Below are positions 16,211 to 25,908 of a DNA stretch of 64,000 bases, piece by piece. The DNA is taken from contig JADKDT010000016.1 in the NCBI GenBank assembly GCA_016714465.1, forward strand, positions 36,568 to 100,567, read 5' to 3'. The stretch is from Candidatus Brachythrix odensensis (GTDB taxonomy: Bacteria; Chloroflexota; Anaerolineae; J036; Brachytrichaceae). Position 1 is the stretch's first letter. Each line of letters begins with the position of its first letter. The notes under the pieces were generated by a model, which had not been told where the DNA came from, did no database searches, and saw nothing but the letters and a program-made list of their open reading frames with translations. The position numbers and the translations under genes are program-made.

Positions 16211-18622
16211 ATGCACGGGCATCGGCGGGTGGGACTCTGGGTGAAGCGAATCGCGATCGGCACAGCCGTGCTGGGAGCCGTCAGCGTGTTTGGCCTGCTC
16301 ATCACCTTGCCTTCAGTGGAGGCGCTGCCGGACCGGATTCACGTTGCCAGCACGCGTTTCCTGGACCGCAACGGGGTTCTCTTGTACGAGGTTGTCGATC
16401 CGCAATTGGCCTCCGGAGGCCGGCGCACGCATCTTGCGCTTGCGGACATGGGTGGCGACCTGCGCCGGGCCGTGATTGCGGTGGAGGACGCGAGTTTCTA
16501 CGAGAATCCAGGCGTCGATCTGCGCGGAATCGCTCGCTCGCTGCTGATCAATCTCGAGGGCGGTGAAACCCTGGCAGGCGGGAGCACGCTCACCCAGCAG
16601 CTCGCCCGCCTCACCCTGCTTGACGAAACCGAGCGCCAGCAGCGCACACTGCTGCGCAAGGCCCGTGAGGCGCTACTGGCCCTGCAACTGGGCGCCCGGT
16701 ATCCCAAGGATGCCATCCTGGCGTTTTATCTCAACGAGGCCTATTTTGGCAATCTCGCGTATGGGGCCGAGGCCGCCGCACAGGCCTACTTCGGCAAACG
16801 TGCGCGTGAGCTTGACCTGGCGCAGAGCGCTTTGCTGGCCGGCCTGCTTCAGAATCCGGTTGCCTATGACCCGCTCAACCACCCCGAAGCTGCCCATAAG
16901 CGGCAGGGCGTAGTGCTGGACTTGATGATGCGCCAGCGCATGATCAGCGAGGAGCAGGCCTTGGCTGCCCGCCAAACCAGACTCGAATTCGCCGGGTCGG
17001 CCTCCAGCATCCGCGCACCCCACATGGTTGCGTATGCCCGGGCCTGGGCTGAGGAGCGTTTTGGGGTCGAGGCCGTGTCACGCGGCGGACTGGTCATCAC
17101 GACCACCCTGGACATCGGCCTCAACGACATTGCGACCCGCGCCGCGCGAGATCGCCTGGGGCAGCTCCGCGATGAGCAGGTGACCGAACAGCGGCCGTAT
17201 GGCTACAACGCCAACAACGCGGCGGTGGTCGTATTGGATCCCCGTTCGGGGGACATCCTGGCCATGGTGGGCAGCCCGGATTACTTTGACCGCGCAATCA
17301 GCGGCGCGGTGAATGCAGCCGTGGCGCTTCGGCAACCCGGCAGCGCGATCAAGCCGCTGACCTATGCCGCTGCCTTTGAGCGGGTTCCTGGATTCACGGC
17401 GGCAACCCCAATCATCGATGTCGAGCGTCCATTTCCAACCCGCGAGGGATTGCCATATGTCCCTGAAAACTACGATCGCCGGCATGTCGGCCCAATCAGC
17501 GCGCGCGCCGCTTTGGCAACCTCGAACAATGTGGCGGCTGTCGCGACGCTCGAGCAACTGGGCGTGTCCAATATGCTCGCGTTTGGACGCGCACTCGGCT
17601 TGCGTTCCCTTGGGGATGAATCCGAGTATGGCTTGTCGCTGACTTTGGGCGGCGGCGAGGTGCGCTTGCTGGAATTGGCTGCGTCCTTTGGCGCTTTCGC
17701 CCGGGCCGGCGTGCCGCTTGAGCCGGTTGCAGTCCTCCAGGTCAGCGATGCGGCCGGCCGAGTGATCTATCAGCGCGCGCCCGCGATCGGACAGCCGGCC
17801 CAGATGTCGCCGTCGACGGCCTGGCTGATCGGAGATATCCTGTCCGACAATGCCGCTCGCGCGCCAGCGTTTGGCGAGCACAGCGCGCTTCGCCTACCGT
17901 TCCAGGCTGCCGCAAAAACGGGCACCACGACCGATTGGCGTGATAACTGGACCGTGGGATACACGCCTCGCGCGATTGTGGGTGTATGGGTGGGGAATGC
18001 CACTGGAGAGTCAATGACCCGGATCAGCGGAGTCACGGGCGCGGCGCCGATTTGGCGCGATGTCATGCTTGCCGCGCACGAAAACCAAAGGCCCGGCTGG
18101 TTTGAGCGACCGGCCGATTTGACCCGGGTGGAAATCTGCGCCCTCTCAGGCATGCTGCCAACACCGAGCTGTCCGGCTCGGCGCACGGAGTGGTTTGTAT
18201 ACGGAACAGCCCCAACCCGGCCCGATACGTGGACGGCGCGCATTGGCGGGATCACCGTCTTTCGCCTGCCCGACCTTGCCCAGGATTGGGCGCGAGCGCA
18301 GGGCTGGACGCTGGCCGATGAAGCGGATGCAGCCGGCTCATCGCTCCGTCTGACCAGGCCCTTCGATGGCGCGCAGTATCGACTTTCGTCAGAGCTGCCT
18401 GCCGACGCCCAGCGCATGATGCTCGAAATGACCGCGCCAGGGCTTGCGGTCCACCGGGCGGAGTACAGCATCAATGGTGACATCGTGCCGGCGCTAGATT
18501 CGGCCCCCTATGCCGGGCTGTGGACGCTCCGGCCCGGGTCGCATACGGTGGTGGGCCGGATCTGGCTTGCCGATGGGCGGATGATCGAAACCGCTGCCGC
18601 CCGCTTCGTCGTGCTTCCTTGA
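16211..18622 (+). CDS. pbpC: penicillin-binding protein 1C, bifunctional transglycosylase/transpeptidase
   Basis: An 803-residue class A penicillin-binding protein that polymerises and crosslinks peptidoglycan outside the membrane. It has a basic start and one membrane anchor (about residues 14-34), then a GT51 domain with EDASFY (92-97) and GGSTLTQQLAR. The transpeptidase follows with SAIK (378-381, nucleophile Ser378), SNN (438-440) and KTG (569-571). A beta-rich C-terminal domain resembles the PBP1C tail (BiPBP_C). All catalytic motifs are intact and the length matches PBP1C. Confidence 0.93.
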   Translation: MHGHRRVGLWVKRIAIGTAVLGAVSVFGLLITLPSVEALPDRIHVASTRFLDRNGVLLYEVVDPQLASGGRRTHLALADMGGDLRRAVIAVEDASFYENPGVDLRGIARSLLINLEGGETLAGGSTLTQQLARLTLLDETERQQRTLLRKAREALLALQLGARYPKDAILAFYLNEAYFGNLAYGAEAAAQAYFGKRARELDLAQSALLAGLLQNPVAYDPLNHPEAAHKRQGVVLDLMMRQRMISEEQALAARQTRLEFAGSASSIRAPHMVAYARAWAEERFGVEAVSRGGLVITTTLDIGLNDIATRAARDRLGQLRDEQVTEQRPYGYNANNAAVVVLDPRSGDILAMVGSPDYFDRAISGAVNAAVALRQPGSAIKPLTYAAAFERVPGFTAATPIIDVERPFPTREGLPYVPENYDRRHVGPISARAALATSNNVAAVATLEQLGVSNMLAFGRALGLRSLGDESEYGLSLTLGGGEVRLLELAASFGAFARAGVPLEPVAVLQVSDAAGRVIYQRAPAIGQPAQMSPSTAWLIGDILSDNAARAPAFGEHSALRLPFQAAAKTGTTTDWRDNWTVGYTPRAIVGVWVGNATGESMTRISGVTGAAPIWRDVMLAAHENQRPGWFERPADLTRVEICALSGMLPTPSCPARRTEWFVYGTAPTRPDTWTARIGGITVFRLPDLAQDWARAQGWTLADEADAAGSSLRLTRPFDGAQYRLSSELPADAQRMMLEMTAPGLAVHRAEYSINGDIVPALDSAPYAGLWTLRPGSHTVVGRIWLADGRMIETAAARFVVLP

Positions 18623-18630
18623 GCGCATGC

Positions 18631-18636
18631 TACGAT
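18631..18636 (+). promoter_or_regulatory. extended -10 box of the GT39-like gene
   Basis: TACGAT with an upstream TG, 7 bases before the ATG at 18644. This is leaderless spacing. Confidence 0.4.
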
Positions 18637-18643
18637 CGCGCCC

Positions 18644-20524
18644 ATGGTTTCGGCGCTCACGTCACGACTTCGCGCGGGTCCGTGGCCGTTTATTCTGGTC
18701 GTCGTCCTTGCGGCAGTTGCCCGTCTGGCGGCCCTGACTTTGATCGACTACCGCTATGACGAAGCTGCAGGCGTTCATTTTGCGTTTGGCATTGCCGATG
18801 GGCGGCTGCTTACGCTTGCGCCGCACAGCGGCAGCATCGCCACCCATCCGCCGCTGACGCTCTATGTGATGGCGCTGCCCGCCTTGCTGGCGCGCGACGT
18901 CTTGTGGGTGGCCGGGTTTCGGGCCGCGCTGGATGTCGTCGCGGTCGGGGTGATGGCGTGGGCTGTCTCGCGGACGTTGGGTCGGGTGGCCGGGTTCGTC
19001 AGCGCGCTCGCTTATGCGGCGGGGCCGTGGGCGATATATTTCGCCCGCAAAACATGGGTGTCGCCAATCGGCTTGTTTGGGATGCTTGCGCTGATGGGCG
19101 CGTTTCTGCTCGTGGGTCAGCAGCGCGCCCGGGGTTGGCCGATTGCGACGATTGGCGTTGCCCTCGCCATTGGCGCCCACCTGTCCGGCCTGTATCTGCT
19201 TCCCGGGCTTGCGCTGGTGTTGCTGCTGGGTTGGCGGCGGCTCAACCCCACGGTCTTTCTGGCAGGTCTGATACCTCTGGTGATTGTCGGCGTCGGTTAT
19301 GCGGTGGCGGATGCGCCGACAGGCTTTGGCAATCTGCAGGCCCTGTTGCGCGCCCAGAATGTTGGCGGAATGAACATCGCGGCGTTCAATTTCGCGTTGT
19401 GGCAGACATCGGCTGCAAAACTTGCCGAGATTTGTGGCCTGCCGGCGCTGCTCGCGCCCGAAGGTTCTGTTCTTGATCTTGTGAATGTCTTGCCCCAGGC
19501 CCTCACCCTGTTTGGAATAGGCCTGTCAGTTGTGGCCGCCCTGCGCGACCGGACGAACCTGAAGGCGCGCGCGGCCCTGGTCGCAGCCGGTTTCTGGGTG
19601 AGCATAGTCCTGGTCCAGTTGCGGACGGTTGGCCCGCCCCAGCCTCATTACGTGCAATTGGCGATGCCCGCCGCATTTGCGTTAATTGGCTATTCCGCTG
19701 CGGCGGTCTGGAAATGGGCGGTGGGCAGGCGCAAGATCTGGCTCCAGTTCGCGCTGGCGGGTGCGCTGCTGGGTGTGGCAGGGTTCGAATTGGCATATTG
19801 GAGCGCGCTTAATGGGGCGGCGGCCGGGGCGGGGCCATTTGCTGGTTATCGGCCGATTGCGGCCGCCCTGGGGATTGCCCAGTCTGCGCGTACGCTGGCG
19901 GCCGAATGCCCGTCTGGCGAAATACTGATCGGCGTCCCCGGAGCGAACCCCGAGATCGATGACGCAGCGGCCGTTTTCGGCACCCTTCTCGCCGACCGGC
20001 GGCCTCGGTTGTTCGATAGCCGGGAGGTGATTCTCGCGCCAGCCGGATGCGCAATCTGGGTGATCGCCCAGGGAGGCGGGCCCGCTTTGACGGCATATGG
20101 GGTGGTGGGTGATGGGGTCCGGCGCGTGACGCCGCCCCAGGCCGGCGCGCCGATGGGTGAGTGGGCAAATGGGATAGAACTGGTCGGGGCTGGCCTGAGT
20201 GCGACAGGGAGCGCATGGGCGACGGCGACCCTGCGGGTGTCGCGTGACGTGACCGGTCGGGAGGATGTCCACTGGTTTGCCCGTTTGGAATCCGGGGGCA
20301 GCCGGATCGCAAGTCGGGACATCGCAGGGGTGCCTCCGCGTGATTGGCGCGTGGGAGACACGATTGGATTGCTGTTTGACTTCGGTCAAATTTCCATCGC
20401 CAGCGGGGACAAGCTTCTTCTTCGCATAGGCAGTTATGAATTCCCGGGTCTGGCTGGGATCGGCGTGCGAGTGCCAGATGGCGCGTGGGTTGACTCTGTG
20501 GCTGTACCAGTCACAATCCCGTGA
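18644..20524 (+). CDS. integral membrane glycosyltransferase, ArnT/PMT (GT39/GT83)-like
   Basis: A 626-residue protein with about ten or more membrane helices in the first two thirds and a soluble C-terminal domain. The first extracytoplasmic loop reads DYRYDEAAGVHFAFG, with the acidic YDE site of polyprenyl-phosphate-dependent GT-C enzymes, followed by THPPLTLYVMALPA, the usual HPP motif. These enzymes move sugars from polyprenyl phosphates outside the membrane. The exact donor and acceptor are unknown. It is next to PBP1C and the GT2 gene. Confidence 0.8.
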   Translation: MVSALTSRLRAGPWPFILVVVLAAVARLAALTLIDYRYDEAAGVHFAFGIADGRLLTLAPHSGSIATHPPLTLYVMALPALLARDVLWVAGFRAALDVVAVGVMAWAVSRTLGRVAGFVSALAYAAGPWAIYFARKTWVSPIGLFGMLALMGAFLLVGQQRARGWPIATIGVALAIGAHLSGLYLLPGLALVLLLGWRRLNPTVFLAGLIPLVIVGVGYAVADAPTGFGNLQALLRAQNVGGMNIAAFNFALWQTSAAKLAEICGLPALLAPEGSVLDLVNVLPQALTLFGIGLSVVAALRDRTNLKARAALVAAGFWVSIVLVQLRTVGPPQPHYVQLAMPAAFALIGYSAAAVWKWAVGRRKIWLQFALAGALLGVAGFELAYWSALNGAAAGAGPFAGYRPIAAALGIAQSARTLAAECPSGEILIGVPGANPEIDDAAAVFGTLLADRRPRLFDSREVILAPAGCAIWVIAQGGGPALTAYGVVGDGVRRVTPPQAGAPMGEWANGIELVGAGLSATGSAWATATLRVSRDVTGREDVHWFARLESGGSRIASRDIAGVPPRDWRVGDTIGLLFDFGQISIASGDKLLLRIGSYEFPGLAGIGVRVPDGAWVDSVAVPVTIP

Positions 20525-20636
20525 AAAACCCATTTGAGTTTGCTGTCGAAAACGACCGAACTCGTTCGTCGTATTGTCAACGGCCAGATATCGGCCAACA
20601 ACCAAGGAAGCGCAATCCGCACGAGGAGACACCCAA

Positions 20637-20984
20637 ATGAAATACCTTCTGATGATCTATACCAACGAAGCGAACGACGCCGGGGCCACCCCCGAGGAGC
20701 AGATGGCGGTTATGACCGAATACCGCGCCTATACCCAGCAGTTGCACGATCACAATGCCTACAAGGGTGGTGAAGCGTTGATGCCAACCAGCATGGCGAC
20801 GACGGTCCGGATTCGCGACGGCAAGCGGGCCATCACCGACGGCCCGTTCGCCGAGACCAAGGAGCAGCTGGGGGGCTTTTTCATCATCGAGGCGCCGGAT
20901 CTGAATGGCGCCATCGAGGCCGCGAGCATGTGCCCCGGCGCGAAGTACGGATCGGTCGAGCTTCGCCCGGTTATGGAGATGTAG
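20637..20984 (+). CDS. YCII/DGPF-domain protein
   Basis: A 115-residue protein MKYLLMIYTNEAND... with the DGPF motif (RAITDGPFAETKEQLGGF) that names this YCII-related family. It starts at ATG 20637 after a GAGGAG Shine-Dalgarno. It is 7 bases upstream of an ECF sigma factor of the type regularly paired with DGPF proteins, so the two form one unit. Its biochemical role is not established; a partner or sensor of the sigma factor is the usual suggestion. Confidence 0.9.
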   Translation: MKYLLMIYTNEANDAGATPEEQMAVMTEYRAYTQQLHDHNAYKGGEALMPTSMATTVRIRDGKRAITDGPFAETKEQLGGFFIIEAPDLNGAIEAASMCPGAKYGSVELRPVMEM

Positions 20985-20991
20985 GCGGCGA

Positions 20992-22276
20992 ATGAGCGAC
21001 GCTTCGCACGAGGCGGCACGCGCGTCTGTCGAGCGCATCTTCCACGACGAGCGCGGCCGGGTTCTGGCCGCGCTCGTCGGCGTGTTCGGTGATTTTCAGA
21101 TCGCAGAGGATGCCTTGCACGACGCGCTTGTCACCGCTCTCGAGCGCTGGCCGGTCGATGGCGTTCCGCGTAATCCGGGCGCCTGGCTCACCACGACCGC
21201 CCGTCATCGCGCGGTGGACAAGCTGCGCCGTGACCGGCGGGTCGCCGGCGGCGACGAGGAGCTGGTTCGCCTCCCTGCGCCGGAGGTGGTCGCGGATGAG
21301 ATGGATGCCATGATCTATCCTGACGAACGGCTCAAGCTCATCTTCACCTGCTGCCACCCGGCCCTGGCCCAGGAAGCCCAGGTGGCCCTGACTCTGCGCA
21401 CGCTCGGCGGACTCTCCACCGAGGAGATCGCCCGGGCGTTCCTCACCCCCTGTGCCCACCATGGCCCAGCGCCTGGTTCGCGCCCAGCGCAAGATCCGCG
21501 ACGCCGGAATTCCCTTCGAGGTCCCGGAACGATTGGGCGTTGGTGAACGGGTTGCCTCGGTTCTGGCCGTGGTTTACCTCATTTTCAATGCTGGATATGA
21601 GGCGGGTGAAAGTGACGACCTCATGCGTCTACACCTGTGCGAGGAGGCGATCGATTTAGGGCGCACCCTGGTGTCGCTTCTGGATGATCTGGCGGAAAGC
21701 GCAACAGTGCGACTCTTTATGCCCGAGGCGATGGGCCTGCTCGCGCTGATGCGCCTGCATCATGCCCGTCGCCGCGCCCGGGTCAGCCCCGAGGGCGCGC
21801 TGGTATTGCTCGAGGCGCAGGATCGTCGGCTGTGGGACCGCGAGGTGATCGCCGAGGCGGTGCTGTTGCTGGATCGCGCGCTTGCAGCGCGCCAGCCCGG
21901 CCCCTATCAGCTCCAGGCCGCCATCGCCGCTCTGCACGCTCAGGCGCCCGAGGCCGCGGACACGGATTGGCGCCAAATCGCCGCGCTCTACGCCGCACTG
22001 GCCGAAATGACGCCCTCTCCGGTGATCGAGCTCAACCGCGCGGTCGCCGTCGCCATGGCCGACGGACCGCTGGCGGGGCTGATGCAGCTCGATCGCGCGG
22101 GCCTTGATATCGCGCTTGCCGAGTACCACCTGTATCACGCGGCCCGGGCGGATTTGCTGCGCCGATTGGGTATGCGCGGCGACGCCCTGGCGGAGTACCG
22201 CCGGGCGCTCGATCTGTGCCGAAATGCGGCTGAGCGCGCCTTCCTGCAGAGCCGGATCGCTACCCTCGAACGCTGA
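20992..22276 (+). CDS. ECF42-type RNA polymerase sigma factor with C-terminal extension (frameshifted)
   Basis: Directs RNA polymerase to alternative promoters. The first frame has the sigma-2 region (FGDFQIAEDALHDALVTALERW, then NPGAWLTTTARHRAVDKLRR) and the start of sigma-4. The frame breaks after EEIARAFL. Removing one C from the CCCCC run at 21446-21450 gives FLTPVPTMAQRLVRAQRKIRD and continues into the long C-terminal domain (VYLIFNAGYEAGE, LIELNRAVAVAMA-like) to 22276. Total about 427 residues, as expected for ECF42. It follows the DGPF gene by 7 bases. Confidence 0.85.
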
Positions 22277-22304
22277 ACCGGTTAACCCTTAGGGTTGGCT
22301 GGTT
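22276..22304 (+). terminator. possible weak hairpin after the sigma gene
   Basis: AACCCTTAGGGTT core flanked by partly paired arms (several G-T pairs), right at the stop codon. There is no T-run, so this is a low-confidence call. Confidence 0.3.
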
Positions 22305-22319
22305 CGCGTCTCCCGCGGT

Positions 22320-22325
22320 TAAACT
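22320..22325 (+). promoter_or_regulatory. -10 box of the ketopantoate reductase gene
   Basis: TAAACT, 8 bases before the ATG at 22334 with no Shine-Dalgarno. This is leaderless spacing. Confidence 0.35.
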
Positions 22326-22333
22326 TCCGCCTC

Positions 22334-23379
22334 ATGCGCGTGCTCATCATCGGCGCCGGTCCCGTGGGCCTGTGGGTTGGCGCGAATCTCATTCGGGCCG
22401 GCCACGCCGTGGGATTTGTCGGTCGCCCGCGCGTGACCGAGGCTCTGAGGACGGCGGGTCTCGCGGTTGAGACGCCTGGCGGCAATTGGCATGTCGCCAC
22501 TCCGGCGGTCTATGACAGTGCCTCTGACGCATTCGCGTTTGGATCGAGCGACTTGATCTGCATCACGACCAAAGCCTACGATCTCGCTGTTGCGCTGGAC
22601 GAGATCGCCGCCGCCCAATTGATCCCGGTTGGATCCGGCGCTGTTGTTGCAGCGTTTCAGAATGGGGTGGGGGCCGAGGAATTGGTCGCCGCTCGCTTTG
22701 GCGTCACGCGCGCCATCGCCGCAACCACAACAACGCCGGTGAGTCTGGTCGGCCCGGCCCGTCTGAGGGTTGATCGGGCCGGGGGCGGTATTGCCTGGGC
22801 GGCCCACGATCCGGCTGCGACCGCTCCGCGAAAGTGCATTGCCGAACTTGTTGCGACGGGTTGTGGTGTCCAGGTTGCTGACGCCCGCGCGCTCAAATGG
22901 TCGAAGCTATTGTTGAACCTCGCTGGTAACGCCTCCGGCGCCATTCTTGACCTGCCGCCAGAGCGCCTCTTTGCGGACGCGCAGCTTTTTGGCTTCGAGA
23001 TGGCGATGCTGCGCGAGGCCGTGCGGGTCATGGACGCGGCAGGCATTCAGGCTGTGTCGCTGCCGGGCGCGCCGGCCGCCAGCCTGGCCTGGGCATTGCG
23101 CTGGTTGCCCGACGTAGCGCTCAAGGTGGTTTTGCGTCGCCGCTCTCGGCCGCGCGCGGTGACAAGCGCCCGTCGCTGTACTACGATCTTGCGAATGCCA
23201 CCGGGCGAAGCGAAGTGGCCTGGCTGAATGGCGCAGTCCTCGCCGCAGGCGAACGCTTGGGCATTCCAACCCCAGTGAACGAAAGACTGGATTCGGTCTT
23301 GAACGCGCTGGTCTCAGGTGGCGCGGCCTGGTCGGATTGGAAAGGCGAGATTGCCAAGTTGACCGGCCGGGGGGGATGA
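22334..23379 (+). CDS. ketopantoate reductase family protein (frameshifted)
   Basis: NADPH-dependent 2-dehydropantoate 2-reductase-like enzyme (ApbA/PanE), a step of pantothenate synthesis. It begins MRVLIIGAGPVGLWVGANL, the Rossmann GxGxxG. AAFQNGVGAEE and the hinge ALKWSKLLLNLAGNASGAI (catalytic-type Lys and Asn) follow. After ALKVVLRR near 23140 the frame is lost; the other frame supplies GDKRPSLYYDLANATGRSEV and GERLGIPTPVNERL, the expected substrate-binding end, stopping at 23379. One indel in a CGCCGCTC context explains it. It could be a PanE paralogue with another substrate. Confidence 0.8.
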
Positions 23380-23484
23380 TCGACGGGCGGCGGCTTTACG
23401 CGGGCTTAGTCACTTTGACCCGTGGATTTAACGAGCCGCGCCTAGTATTGCTTCAGGAGAAACTGCAATACACAGTCTGAACCC

Positions 23485-23859
23485 ATGAAATGCAATGAAC
23501 ATCCGCTCAGTATTCTGGCCAATGCCCCGGCCGAACGTTTGAAGAACTTCGCGGAAACCCTGCGGCCAAAGGTCGGGGCAATCGATGTCATCCAATACGG
23601 CAATCTGATTGCGAAGAGGCCTCATGGTCCATTGGTACAACTTGGGCGCATAACGAGTGAAGACGGGACGATTGTAGAAGCGCGCGTCTACTTGAGCGAC
23701 TTGGACGTTGAAGGTTACGGCGCACGGGAGGGCCGGGATACAGAGTGCGCTCTGGCCCTCGCGGTGATTGACGCCGCCTTTCGTTGCGGCATCGCTCAAG
23801 CGGACATGGACAGATTTCTCCGCTCCGTGGCAACCCTTCAAACCGCTGGCGGCGCCTAG
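23485..23859 (+). CDS. PhnG-like protein (C-P lyase accessory subunit family)
   Basis: A 124-residue protein. GPLVQLGRITSEDGTIVEAR followed by GYGAREGRDTECALALAVID and AAFRCGI resembles the C-terminal half of PhnG, a subunit of the enzyme that attaches phosphonates to ATP before C-P bond cleavage. The usual length is about 150. No phnH, phnI, phnJ or phosphonate transporter is nearby, so the role is uncertain. Start at ATG 23485; no clear Shine-Dalgarno. The 154 bases after it hold nothing recognisable. Confidence 0.5.
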   Translation: MKCNEHPLSILANAPAERLKNFAETLRPKVGAIDVIQYGNLIAKRPHGPLVQLGRITSEDGTIVEARVYLSDLDVEGYGAREGRDTECALALAVIDAAFRCGIAQADMDRFLRSVATLQTAGGA

Positions 23860-24012
23860 CCTTCGTCCAATTCTTTAGGCTTAAGGCGAATGGGCCGCCA
23901 GAAACGGCGCCGCGAGCTTCAGCCTGGTGTGCCACCCATGCCTGAACCGACACGAGATTCGTGTCGTAGTTGCCTGGCTGGTGGCTCTGGCGTCAGGAGT
24001 ACGGGTGTGAGG

Positions 24013-25008
24013 CTACCTCTCGCTCGCCCGGGCCCAGTCTGTTTCGAAGATCGACGCCAGGCGGGTCAATACCGCGGCATCCGACACCAGCATCCCCAGT
24101 TCGCGATTCAGATCGAGCGATGTTGCGGTCACGTTCTGCGACCCGACGAAGGCGATTTTGCCGTCCGATTGCATGGCCTTTGAGTGCTGGGTCGGCGAGC
24201 GCAACTGGCGAACCAGCACACCACCGGCCCGCAGCCGGGCCATGTCGTCGGTCGGCGTCGCAGCGACGCCGCCGTCCGGCGGCGGGACGATCAGGCGCAC
24301 TCGCGCGCCGCGCCGGGCAGCTTCGACCATCAGGCGCACTTGATCGTTATCCTGGACGACCTCGGCGTATATGTCCAGGGTCGCCGTCGCCGATGCGATG
24401 ACGGCGTTGATGCGGGCGCGCGAGTTGACCGGGCTCCAGATCAGGCGCGGACTGACCGGGACGAAAGGCGTGCGTTCCCAATCCGCATTGAATGCGGCCA
24501 CGATTTCCGCCACATCTGCGGGTTCGGTGACGATCAGACCAAACTCGCGGTTCGCCTGGAATGCGGATCGGGTCATATTGGCGGTCAGGACGTAGGCGGT
24601 TTGATCAATGACCAGGCTTTTCTGATGGGTGAAGCGAAAGGCCGGATTGCCAGGTTTGACAGGGACGCCGGCCTTCTCCAGTCGTTCAAACGACGACTTT
24701 GCCGCCACTCCGCCGCCATAAGGGGCGTCCTCCAGGAGCACCCGCGCTTCGGCCCCGCGGGCTCGCGCCTGGGCGAGCATGTCGATGACGCGCAAATCGG
24801 TCAGCAGATACGTGGTGAGATAGACCCGCGTACGCGCTCCCTTGATCGCGTCGAGCAGCGTGTTCTCAGACTCCTCCGGATACACAAATAGCCGGACATT
24901 CTGCGCGCCGATCGCGCGATCTCCCTGTTGCGATGGCGTATCGGTCAAACAGGCTGCGAGAGACAGCGTGATCAGGAATGTCAATCCGTAGCGAAATCGA
25001 GAGGCCAT
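24013..25008 (-). CDS. phospholipase D-like lipoprotein (PLDc_2)
   Basis: A 331-residue secreted protein. An N-terminal signal ending LSLAAC (lipobox, Cys about residue 20) predicts a lipoprotein. Two HKD half-sites are complete: HQKSLVID in the first repeat and HSKAMQSD in the second, each followed by the usual aliphatic strand and Asn (LTANMTRSAFQ; VGSQNVTATS). Each half supplies one active-site His. Activity may be phosphatidyl transfer, phospholipid hydrolysis or nuclease; the sequence does not decide. Confidence 0.88.
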   Translation of the reverse strand: MASRFRYGLTFLITLSLAACLTDTPSQQGDRAIGAQNVRLFVYPEESENTLLDAIKGARTRVYLTTYLLTDLRVIDMLAQARARGAEARVLLEDAPYGGGVAAKSSFERLEKAGVPVKPGNPAFRFTHQKSLVIDQTAYVLTANMTRSAFQANREFGLIVTEPADVAEIVAAFNADWERTPFVPVSPRLIWSPVNSRARINAVIASATATLDIYAEVVQDNDQVRLMVEAARRGARVRLIVPPPDGGVAATPTDDMARLRAGGVLVRQLRSPTQHSKAMQSDGKIAFVGSQNVTATSLDLNRELGMLVSDAAVLTRLASIFETDWARASER

Positions 25009-25015
25009 TGCTGCG

Positions 25016-25021
25016 ATCTTA
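25016..25021 (-). promoter_or_regulatory. -10 box of the PLD gene
   Basis: TAAGAT on the minus strand, 7 bases before the ATG at 25008. This is leaderless spacing. Confidence 0.4.
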
Positions 25022-25071
25022 CCCGGCGAAAGCCGGATTGGACCTGACAGATTGCTGACGGCAGATCGTCG

Positions 25072-25743
25072 TCAGTAGAACGTCGCGATCTCCTCAAGTG
25101 GCTTCTTGCCAATGTCCGGCACAACGCAATCCGACGATGGCAGACCCGTGACCAGGAGCAGAAACGGGCGTTCATTCTCAGGGCGTTTCAGGATTCGATT
25201 GAGGAACGCCATTGGGCTCGGCGTGTGCGTCAGCGTTGCAAGGCCGGCCTGATGCAGGGCGGTGATCAAGATGCCGGTTGCAATCCCAACACTTTCGCTG
25301 ACGTAGTAGTTCTTGACCTTTCGCCCATCTGCCAGTGCGGCGTAACTCTGGGCGAAAATGGCGATGAGGTAGGGCGCGGTCTCCAGAAACGGCTTGTTGG
25401 CGTCAGTGCCCAGCGGGGCCAGCGCGTCCAGCCATTCGCGAGGCGCCCGGCCGGCGTAGAACTCGCGTTCTTCTTCCTCGGCGGTAACCCGGATCTCGTG
25501 CTTGACCGCTGAATCGGCAATAACACAGAAGCGCCACGGCTGCAGGTTGGCCCCGCTTGGCGCGGTGCCGGCGGCGCGGATGCAGTCCTCGATCACCGCG
25601 CGCGGCACGGCCTCGTTGCTGAACATCCGGACGGTTCGTCGCAGGCGCGCCATGTCGTAGAACGCGCGGGCCCGGCGCTGCATTTCTTCCGAACCCAGTC
25701 GCTCAAACGAAGCCAGGGGTACAAAGGGCATGATTGTTTTCAC
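25072..25743 (-). CDS. nitroreductase-fold flavoprotein, iodotyrosine deiodinase-like
   Basis: A 223-residue FMN enzyme. RRTVRMFS and GTAPSGANLQPWRF are the FMN-binding segments. The lid EEEEREFYAGR resembles the substrate-clamping region of iodotyrosine deiodinase (Glu and Tyr conserved; the Lys is not clearly placed). The C-terminal half, TLTHTPSPMAFLNRILKRPE followed later by VPDIGKKPLEEI, also follows the IYD pattern rather than that of general nitroreductases. Such bacterial homologues reductively dehalogenate halotyrosines; activity here is inferred. The start may be GTG 25743 or, better placed in the protein, ATG 25731. Confidence 0.8.
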   Translation of the reverse strand: MKTIMPFVPLASFERLGSEEMQRRARAFYDMARLRRTVRMFSNEAVPRAVIEDCIRAAGTAPSGANLQPWRFCVIADSAVKHEIRVTAEEEEREFYAGRAPREWLDALAPLGTDANKPFLETAPYLIAIFAQSYAALADGRKVKNYYVSESVGIATGILITALHQAGLATLTHTPSPMAFLNRILKRPENERPFLLLVTGLPSSDCVVPDIGKKPLEEIATFY

Positions 25744-25908
25744 CTCAGGTGTTCAGCATCTGGCGCGATTCTAGCCCGTACGCCGCATTGATCAGGCGAG
25801 ACTCCGACTAAAGGGCTGACTCAATTCGACATAGAATGGGCTTCTTGGCGCTGCCGATGATAACAATCGTCGCATCGCAACAATAAGCGCGAGACTTGGA
25901 GGCATCAC

